64,000 nt of DNA from Diabrotica undecimpunctata (Eukaryota > Arthropoda > Insecta > Coleoptera > Chrysomelidae): NCBI RefSeq assembly GCF_040954645.1, contig NC_092804.1, forward strand, positions 42,499,753 to 42,563,752. Direction: 5' to 3'. Position numbers and translations under genes: made by a program. The stretch's first letter is position 1; every line of letters starts with the position of its first letter. Shown piece after piece: positions 56,130-64,000 of this stretch. Below the pieces are notes generated by a model. That model did no database searches. It was not told the DNA's origin and worked only from the letters and a program-made list of their open reading frames with translations.

Positions 56130-57870
56130 ACTGCATTTGAAACCAGCTGTAATTAAGCAACAATTTTGTAAAATATTTTAAGTATTAAGTATTGTTTAAA
56201 TGTTTAATGTTTTTATCAACACTTGCATTTTTAAGTTGCTGTTTGTTTTTTTATACAAAAAAGTGTTCAAAGTATTTTGAAATTTTAATTTCTTTCAATT
56301 TATTATTAAACTTCCGGTAGTCGGAAATTTGACAAAGCAGGAGGGAGTATTGTTATGATTAAGTTGTAATGTGAGACAGAACACATTATATTGCCAGCCG
56401 CATATGTAGAAACATACAGCGTCATGATAAACTCTCGCGACACATGACATTTCTTTAAAAAGCACGAAAATCCATGTGACATGATCATGATGTGTCTTTT
56501 TTTTTTTTCATTTACATTTACTGGAGACGTAAAATTTTTAAACATTAAGCCATACTTTTGACGAATGAGTGATCGTCTATAATGTTTTAATAAAATTAAC
56601 TAGTGTATTATTTATGCTATTATATCAATCAATAATTGCAATAACCATTGCTTTACTGCAGATGATAATCCTTTAATTATTTTAAATAAATTCCTACAAC
56701 TGTACGTTTGCTTTCTAGCTTATTGCTGCAGCTGCACGTGATCTTTCAAGACCAATCGTAACACAGTAGGCACAAGAATACAAGAATAAACTTCATTTAG
56801 ATCTTGGGTTTTGTGTTCAGACATTGTTAAAGATGTTTTACACAGTGTTACAAATTTCTATACTGCCTAAATACGTATTCTAAATTATTTACCTTCCAAA
56901 ATATAAACTGCGGTAGAGGTATGTATTTTTTATAATTGAATATTTGCTGTTTAGTAAGATATTAATTGTTATGGTTATTTATTGAACTTCCAGCTCAGTG
57001 TAAATTTAAAATTTGACCAATTATTCATAGGGACGATTATTATTCCCTTACTCTTAACGGACCATTTATAATAACCAAGTTAATCGAAAGGCTTCTGTAA
57101 CTAGAATTCATTATCTTTTAGTAATTAATACCATTTCCCAAAATTAATTGTTTCGTCAATCTTACTTTTTTATGAAAACTAATATGGATGCTCAAGCATA
57201 ACTTTTGTTTGGTCTATTTAAGTAAATAATTTTTTATTCGAAATTAGTCTCGGAATATTATTTGTACTTATTAAAATATTTATATCTTACTCCACTGTCT
57301 TTTGATTATCTTTTTTATTTCTCTTTCACGGTTCATACATTATATAATTATAATATTCCCTGATAGCGGTATTTTCTGATGATGTAAGTATTTTATATCA
57401 GATATGGGTTCTAACAGGCGCCAACACTGTCCTCAAAGATTAGATAAACGCTACTCCAACTAGGTATCTAAATACCTGAAGTAAAGTACGTAGGGTATCA
57501 GCTAGATCTTCGGTTAACATAGAAAGATGTAATAACCTAACTATTATATATAGGCTAAAAAACATCCCAAATTTAATCGTTGCTTTAACAATTATAGAAT
57601 TATTTTAAGAAAATAAAAAGCTAATTTGTTTCTTAATTTAAATCCTCGGACATTTTCAGTTCCATGCGAACATAATAAAATATTTTGGATTTATCGAACG
57701 CTTGGATTTTTAGGATACCATGCAAAATGTTGTATATTTGATCGATATCGAAATATATGATTTGTATTAATATTAGACAGAAAGTTACCATATAAGAAGA
57801 AAAATGAATATGTCTGCCTTCATTCTCCTCAAGAGTGTCCACTTGTGTCAACCAGACCTATCCCCAACGT
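56130..57870. other. No gene recognised
   Basis: AT-rich. The frame 56306-56545 on the minus strand has several Cys/His residues but no known spacing. No transposon end seen. Confidence 0.45.
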
Positions 57871-57877
57871 TTTTAAA

Positions 57878-58045
57878 ATGACTTTTGACACTAAAAATTT
57901 AATTCGGGAAGTTGAAAGCCGAAAAGCGATTTGGGACATTTCTTCTGAAGAATACAGTAATCGAGAAGAAAAAAACCAGGATGGAAAGAAATTACAAATA
58001 TAATTGCAGGGCGATTTACCAGCTTTTTCTTTACGTTTGGTTTTT
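57878..58045 (+). pseudogene. MADF-domain fragment (possible host exon or Harbinger accessory ORF)
   Basis: From ATG 57878 the frame reads MTFDTKNLIREVESRKAIWD then ISSEEYSNREE, the first half of a MADF (Myb/SANT-like DNA-binding) domain: LIxxVxxxPxLWDxxxxxYxxRxxK. It stops at 58003. A shift after the A-run at 57969-57976 would continue as PGWKEITNIIAG, matching the WxEIA second half, so a one-base indel is the likely break. MADF domains occur in insect transcription factors and in accessory proteins of PIF/Harbinger elements. No rest of a gene is visible nearby. Confidence 0.6.
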
Positions 58046-58359
58046 TACCAGACAAACGGTAGATAATTATAGCTTCTTTCACGTCCATATCGCTTTTAGG
58101 AACGGACATAACTGGCCGTCGATTGCTTGTTCATATATGTCGGCTGTTACAGCTAGGCTGCCTAGTGCGTGGAGCTCTAAGTCAGTCTTATTCGCAAGGC
58201 GCGTCAATACATGTTTACACAAAAACGCCAAACTTTCTTTAGAAATGATCAAAAACTCAATTCAAATTAAATAATTTAGTTTTTAACCATCAATATCTTT
58301 TCTTTTCTGTTTATTCTTTCTATCTTCTTTTACTTATCTTTCCTTGCATTATAAGTTGA

Positions 58360-58363
<4 letters not shown>

Positions 58364-58418
<55 letters not shown>
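58364..58418. repeat. (TA)n microsatellite
   Basis: An alternating run of about 55 bp. Confidence 0.97.
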
Positions 58419-58423
<5 letters not shown>

Positions 58424-58429
58424 TATCTT

Positions 58430-58640
58430 TTTTCTCAAACGATATGTCCTAGGTAAAGCAGTGTCCTCTTTTTAATAGTCAGTACAGCTTCTCTTTCTTT
58501 TTTTGTCCGTCTTAATATCTTGTCTTAACACTTAATAGCGTTCTTCTTGTTTAGTGTCCATGATCCCGTGCTGTAGTATAGCACTAACAAAACATAACAT
58601 CTGCTAAGTCATATTCCTGTAATAAGCTAAGATAACTACT
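58430..58640 (-). mobile_element. RTE-like LINE fragment
   Basis: The minus strand reads YYSTGSWTLNKKNAIK (usual YGxESWTLNK), then ILRRTKKEREAVLTIKKRTL and LYLGHIV. The block between SWTL and the KR.LYLGHI block is shortened, so this copy has an internal deletion. Confidence 0.7.
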
Positions 58641-58654
58641 AAAAAACAATAACG

Positions 58655-58945
58655 AGCAGGGAGACAACCCCGAGACTTTTATGCCTGAAATAGGTTTAAA
58701 AGATCCCAATACGGGTCCTACAGGCAATATTGAGCACAGTAAGATAGCTTCCGCAGAGCTTTCTGGTGCTATGAGACGGTTAGATATCTCCTTAATACCA
58801 GAGCACTGGGTATACCAGGATCAAATAGAAGGTTTATTATGTGATATCGACAGCTTATAGATAGCAGATTTGCCCGAAGTCCCGAGAGCTTTTATAATAG
58901 TTAACAGAAGATGTCCAATAAGCCAGTTGTCTGCAAGATTACCGG
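58655..58945 (+). pseudogene. Coding-like remnant, function unknown
   Basis: An almost uninterrupted plus-strand frame reads GDNPETFMPEIGLKDPNTGP, ASAELSGAMRRLDISLIPEH, WVYQDQIEGLLCDIDSL, a stop at about 58858, then PEVPRAFIIVNRRCPISQL. Composition and length look like genuine coding DNA rather than AT-rich noise. I do not recognise the family; a LINE ORF1/gag-like protein is one possibility. Confidence 0.4.
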
Positions 58946-58949
58946 TATA

Positions 58950-61535
58950 GATTAGAGGCTTTCCAGAAAAGAAAAAAAAACTGCCAACATGTTAAATAAT
59001 AATTGTTTGAAACAAAATTGTGGTCTGGAAATGGGTTCCTTTGTTTTTACTACAAAAAATGCATTAATATAATATTTTAACAAAATATGATTTGAACCAG
59101 AATCAAAGAAATATGTTAAACAAGCAAAAAAATCGGTTGCCTGTAAAGTCGGTTTTACGGGCGAAGATTTTACGTGACAACATCTTTTTCTCGGTAGAAT
59201 ATTTATTGATATGAATATTATTAAATTGCACAATAGAAACAAGGAATTGAATGAAAATAAGAATTGCACAAATTTTAACTATAGAAATATATTTTGTTTA
59301 CTAAAACATTGTACATGTAAACTTAAACTTAACTAATTTCTATTTGAGTGATTTTGTTGAGGATAGGACGATGATAGGAGAAATAGCATCGCACCAGCGG
59401 ACCGATCATGTTTGAGTGGGAGAGAGACGCAAGGCATTCGCCGGTCCGGCGGGCCTCTCTCTCGTTCGGTGACTCATCGTAACAGACGTGAGCGGGCGTT
59501 ACACTTTTTCATGAGTGACTCCGAGCCACAACCTAATTTAAGACGTTGTCACGTCAAAAAAACAACATAACCTCAGTCATCCAGAAACATAAAATAGTAT
59601 CCCGCGATAGACTATAATTCCGACGATGAAAAGGAACAACTGAAAAGTATGAGTATACCCATAAGATTTTTCAGATTGTAGCGTGGAGTGATGTAAGATG
59701 ATCCGTGATCATCATAGTCGTTAACATCTTAGCAGATATGTTGTTGTTACGATCTGCAGCATGGGCGTTATCCAAAGTGTCAGGAACATTTATGTTTATA
59801 GACAATTTCTGACTTTCTAGACTTCACTAGATATTTCAGGATTTTTCTGTGGCGTCTTGAATATTCTAGAATTTTAATACTTCTTATTTTTCGTCGAGAA
59901 ACTTCTTCTATGTGGGATAAATATTACGGAACTTTCGTAACAATGTTTAAACCATCATTGGTATCACTTCAATATTATCTGACTTAAAGAACTCAAAGAC
60001 TAAGTAGAATTTAAGAGGGGAAACGTTTATGGACGATTAAAATTTTACGCTTTAACATCACCTAAAACATTTGCCATGTACCGTTTATTCTAAAGTAGTT
60101 AGATTGTAAAAATAATCTAAAGCAATAAAAAGAAAAGTTTTACAAAATTTCAGTCGGCTAAAAAGCAGAAACTATTTGATGGAGAAATTAACGGTTCCCC
60201 ATGTTTGAATACTGGACCTTCACTCGCCATCGTGTTATTGATCTCATAGATTTCGTTTTGTTCTCGCGAGAGACGTAGGAATTAATAAAATCCGCGCATG
60301 TAACGAATTAAACGAATTTAAATGTAATAGACCAGTGAATCTGACCGCTGATTTTTAAAGACAGTTATTTTTTCATATAATTGGGTCTAACGTGTTATTT
60401 TCATTTGTTATACAAGGCTTCAACCTATATTATATTTGGAAGTTTTGGTTCCAACGGCGTTTTTTCATTTATATACATTTTCACAGTAAGATTATTGTTT
60501 GTCTTTTCTTTTTTTTTTGTCTACCAGCAAAATTTATATTTGTATAAATAATGTTTGTTTCACCTGTCATCATAAAACAATATTGATCAAACATTGCAAT
60601 TTAGTCTATGCAAATAAAAAAAAAACAGCCCCCAAAAAATGTTGTGTATTTAAGTAATTACGAGTTTAATACATGTTTTGGAAGGATTATATTACTGTAA
60701 ACTGTATCTGGATCTAAAGCTCTCTATGCCAGTTTAGATTTTTAAACAATAGCAGATAATTTTTAGCAATTCATTACTAAATGTTCAAATCGAAATCCTT
60801 TGCCAAAACAAAACTTTTCAAGAAACTTTCTCCGTTAAGATTATTGCAGGAATTACTTTCTTTAAGAATAGACAAGAATTATCTGCTCGTTCTTTACAAC
60901 ACTCGATTTTCTGAGGCCAGTAAATAAACTAACAACGAAAATAATATTGTAAGCTCTAACTAATATTCTAACCCCCAATTAATTTGGCACATCCTAGTTC
61001 TCACATCGACGACATACATTTGACTTCAACGTTTTGATTTAATTCGTATAAATTGAATAATGGTGTATGTGCAAGGACTCGCCAAACTGAATATAACTCA
61101 TTTGATCACATCAAATCAATTTCATCCTTTGATAAAAGCATGTGACTGATAGGTAATATTACATAAATATATTATATTCAATCAAGACCATAAAACTATT
61201 TAAATTATTAATTTCATAACAAAAACACCCAGAAAACACTCAAAATGTTATGTTTCTCGATGTCATTTCAAGTTTGAATATTTGAGTTCAAAATATTGTT
61301 GCATTCGGTAGAATAATAATATAAAAACCAGTGAAATTTTTTTTATATTTTTTGTTTATTAAGAAAATATCTCTTTAAAATATAAACACAGTAATATGGG
61401 TAACTATATTCTTGTGAAATTTCTCGTTATTTATTACCTTTAATGGGAAGTAACCCTAATTCTAATTGACAAGTGTCGAAATGTCAAAATACACTTATTT
61501 TCAACTAAAATTATGGTTAAGTTCTATTAAATACT
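58950..61535. other. No gene recognised; one GC-rich hairpin region
   Basis: Mainly AT-rich. Only 59375-59520 stands out (listed separately). No coding match was found in the rest. Confidence 0.5.
59375..59520. other. GC-rich island with imperfect hairpin
   Basis: About 145 bp of CpG-rich DNA. At 59420-59463 gagagaga is mirrored by tctctctc with an inner cgccgg/ccggcg pair. The flanks are about 30% GC. It may be a promoter, a transposon tip or a structured RNA; the sequence does not say which. Confidence 0.3.
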
Positions 61536-61539
61536 CTTC

Positions 61540-62290
61540 TCTTCTTGATGTGCCTATCCGTTACGAATATTGGCGATCATCATGGCCATCTTTATCTTAT
61601 CTGCAGCAGCGCGGAAAAGCTACACAGATGTTGTAAATGTTCTTTTTCTTCCTGGACCTCGTTTTCCAAATATTTTTCCTTGCAGAATGGCTTGAAGTAG
61701 AGCATATCTGGATTCATTTCGCATAATATTTCCGAAGAACTGTAACTTTCGAGATTTGATGGTGGTCAGTACCTCTCGGTTCTTATTCATTCTTCTGAGG
61801 ACCTCCTCATCTGTGACTTGGTCAGTCCACGGGATCGTAAGCATTCTCCGATATAGCCTCACCTCAAATGCTTCCAGTTTTCTGCACATATCTTCGTTCA
61901 AGGTCCACGATTCAACACCATAAAAAAGGACAGAGAAGACGTATCATCGCAGCATTCTTACTTTTGTATCAAGAGAGAGGTTGTGACTCTTAAAGAAGGC
62001 CCCCATCCGATTGAAGGTGGATCTAGCTTTTCTGATGCGTACTCTAATCTCCTGGTTGTTGGTCCATTCTTAATTTATTATAGTGCCGAGGTAGTTGTAG
62101 TGCGTCACTCTTTCTACAGGGGATTGGTTGACGTAGAGTTGACCTTCTGTTATCCTTTTGTTGGTAATTATCATGAGCTTTGTCTTCTTAACGTTTATAT
62201 TGAGTCCATATTGTTGACTGTAATACGTGATTTTGTTCATAAGAACTTGTAGGTCTTCTAAGTTGGCCGCAAATACTATGGTGTCATTAA
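61540..62290 (-). mobile_element. RTE-like LINE, RT palm edge to 3' end
   Basis: On the minus strand from just after motif C: NDTIVFAANLEDLQVLMNKI, YGLNINVKKTKLMIITNKR, VTHYNYLGTIIN, IRVRIRKARSTFNRM, then the intact frame 61620-61901 with MCRKLEAFEVRLYRRMLTIP, TDEEVLRRMNKNREVL, LQFFGNIMRNESRYALLQAI and LQGKIFGKRGPGRKR. The end is KMAMMIANIRNG, then an aagaag-type tail. Two or three frameshifts. Same family as 41.1 kb. Confidence 0.9.
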
Positions 62291-62294
62291 ATAT

Positions 62295-62725
62295 AGTAGA
62301 TATAGTGTATTAAATATAGTAGATAATAAATATATTAAGTAGTGCTTAACGTAAACGTGTTTCAAAATAGCTCCGTAATATCACTCAATTTTTGAGATAT
62401 TATTACGAGCAAAATTTCAAACATAGTGGAGTGGAGTGAAAATAGGCGAACGAAGAGCATCGAAAGAGCAAGAAATAAAGATTAAAAAAAATTATATTGC
62501 TGTAAGTACGATTAAAATATTATTGATAAAAATATCATTAAACAGTTAAAATAAAAACAGGCATAAAAACTGTAACTATTAAATTCAAATTTAAAATTTG
62601 ATAAACTCCAACAACACTGAGAAGATTCAGGTCTCTAAAGGGTCGACCTGGAAGTGGCTCTTAACGTGGTGTAAGTATAAGGTACAATATAAAAAGAACT
62701 ATTATTAAAAGATTTTTAGGAATAT
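62295..62725. other. No gene recognised; possible LINE 5' UTR
   Basis: AT-rich. The right half precedes the ORF1-like remnant and could be its 5' UTR. Confidence 0.4.
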
Positions 62726-62730
62726 TTTAA

Positions 62731-63320
62731 AATGCCGTCGGACTCAGTAGAGTATTCTTCCAACGGAAGTAAACGAAGAGCAGAAGAAGATATGTTTGGT
62801 GTTAAAAAGGACAGCAAGAACACCAAATAAAAGAGAAGAACAGCAGCAAGATAAATTCTATTTATTACTAAAGGAAATGACATTAATAAAATCAGATTTA
62901 AAACATATAGAGGCTATTAAAAAGGAGAGGCAAGAAATGCGACAGAACTTCTAGGATTATAAACAAAAAAAAACAATAACTAAGACAAGAAAATAAAATA
63001 TTGAAAAAGAAAACGAACAAATCGAAAAGAAAAACGAGCAAATACAAAAAAAGATAGTAAGTGTCGAAAGCAGACTGGAAATTGTAGATAAATATTAAAA
63101 AGAAAATAATATAGTTATTCAAGGCCTGTCTTGCAAAACTGATAAATGCTTTGAGAATGACATTAAGGAAGAATATCTAAAATGGTAATAAAAACAGAGA
63201 TGGATGACAAAAGTGGAGTAGGTCTAGCAAGAAAGAGATGGTTATATGAAGCAGAAAAGGACCTTAAAGAGAAAGGTGTTAGAAATTGGAGAGGAAAAAC
63301 TAAGGACCGTAAACAATGTT
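62731..63320 (+). pseudogene. LINE ORF1-like remnant (coiled-coil protein)
   Basis: Begins MPSDSVEYSSNGSKRRAEED and continues in several frames with a Lys/Glu-rich heptad-like region (NIEKENEQIEKKNEQIQKK, then VSVESRLEIV) and NNIVIQGL followed by DIKEEYLKW. A coiled coil followed by RRNNIVIxGL is the usual order in insect LINE ORF1 proteins. Stops near 62829, 62955 and 63096. No downstream EN or RT lies within the window. Confidence 0.6.
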
Positions 63321-63324
63321 AAGT

Positions 63325-64000
63325 ACAGTCACCACCAAATTATTGTATAATTTATTATCTACATGTCATTATGAAGTCGTTTCAATATGATGGGATTACT
63401 AACAAAAGCAGGTAGCAGTACCATTGTGTTCATCTGTGACCGGTCTATTTGTTTATGGCAGATACCTCTCGAAACTTAACGATACCACTGCAATACAAAT
63501 GACTTTGTAACAAATTTAAGATAAGGTTTTCTGCAATAATTTGTTGGCAACTAAATGTTAAAATATGTTTACAACAACAGCCTTACTTATGCAGAATCAG
63601 AATACAGAATCGCATACAAGATTCCTCAAATGAAAAAAAAACTATGTACCAAGTTTTAAGACTCTAGAAAATTAAAAAAGCATAAGAATAAAAGAAAAAA
63701 ATACCTATTAACAGCAAATTTAATAGTATACTTTTTTAAATCAGAAGAAACCTAGCTACCAAGTTTTATGATATAGAAATTTATCTCCAAGACAAAGAAG
63801 ATTGGTAAAAACATTAGAAGAAGAAGAACATATATTACCTCAACATCAGTAGGGTTGTTGTTGTTTATAGAGGAAGAGGAAGCTGTGTTTCAAGTTTCCA
63901 AGACGTTTTAAAGACCATTTTATAAAAAGTTCTTACTGCAATACAGTTCTATAAGGTACAAATTCTAAGACAAAAATAATTACTGTGACTTATAGTTTTG
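63325..64000. other. No gene recognised
   Basis: AT-rich to the window edge, no motif recognised. Confidence 0.5.

Noticed and set aside
56306..56545. Cys-containing minus-strand ORF as a candidate peptide gene
   Set aside because: No signal peptide, no recognisable Cys framework, and the start region is AT-noise.
62898..63122. Hydrophobic minus-strand ORF resembling membrane segments
   Set aside because: It is the antisense of the Lys/Glu-rich ORF1-like coiled coil; A-rich coding strands give F/L-rich shadows.
1..64000. CRISPR arrays, bacterial operons, rRNA and tRNA genes
   Set aside because: No regularly spaced repeats, no cloverleaf candidates with conserved bases and no dense gene packing; the content is that of an animal genome.

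Overview
This window looks like an AT-rich, intron-era animal genome, almost certainly an insect; a beetle is plausible but the species cannot be fixed from the sequence. There is no bacterial-style gene packing and no intact host gene that I recognise. Nearly all recognisable coding matter is transposable-element debris of types common in arthropods: RTE/BovB-like, R1-like, I-like and Jockey/CR1-like LINEs, Tc1/mariner, pogo and PIF/Harbinger DNA transposons, foldback elements, and one Ty3/gypsy-type LTR retrotransposon. Four long (TA)n microsatellites and a short interstitial CCTAA run are also present. No tRNA, rRNA or CRISPR array was seen.

Layout. 0.15-9.3 kb: an R1-like 3' end, several RTE-like LINE fragments, two decayed Tc1/mariner-type fragments, and a long LINE copy at 5.6-7.1 kb. 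12.0-13.7 kb: an I-like LINE (RNase H and C-terminal region) carrying a 307-bp tandem duplication and a small nested LINE insertion with a 12-bp target duplication. 14.3-15.6 kb: a pogo transposase pseudogene with a C-terminal PHD-like finger. 16.4-22.5 kb: more LINE 3' ends and a Tc1/mariner pseudogene. 23.4-26.7 kb: a large foldback whose right arm is split by a nearly complete Tc1/mariner-type element (24419-26480, TA duplication, about 400-bp TIRs). 26.8-27.1 kb: a second, nearly perfect foldback. 28.4-30.9 kb: two copies of an unnamed 310-bp repeat and a 121-bp LINE stub with a 14-bp target duplication. 31.8-35.4 kb: three LINE pieces, including a 2.1-kb EN-to-RT copy. 35.75-36.58 kb: a PIF/Harbinger deletion derivative with TIRs. 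38.3-44.0 kb: LINE fragments and a Harbinger DDE fragment.

46.2-56.1 kb is the most structured part. A Jockey/CR1-like LINE on the minus strand is split inside its reverse transcriptase by a (TA)n tract, and inside that tract sits a young LTR retrotransposon (48966-54677). Its LTRs differ at about 4 of 1406 positions. It keeps gag and protease, separated by one in-frame amber codon, but has lost almost all of RT, RNase H and integrase. 56.1-64 kb: a MADF-domain fragment (the best candidate for a host exon), LINE fragments, an unrecognised coding-like stretch at 58.66 kb and a LINE ORF1-like remnant near the right edge.

The genes do not form a pathway; they record successive insertions. The points most worth follow-up are the gag-protease-only LTR element with its amber codon, the mariner-in-foldback nest, a small stem-loop motif resembling a hammerhead core at three loci, and two compact GC-rich islands (45.4 and 59.4 kb) that no transposon explains.
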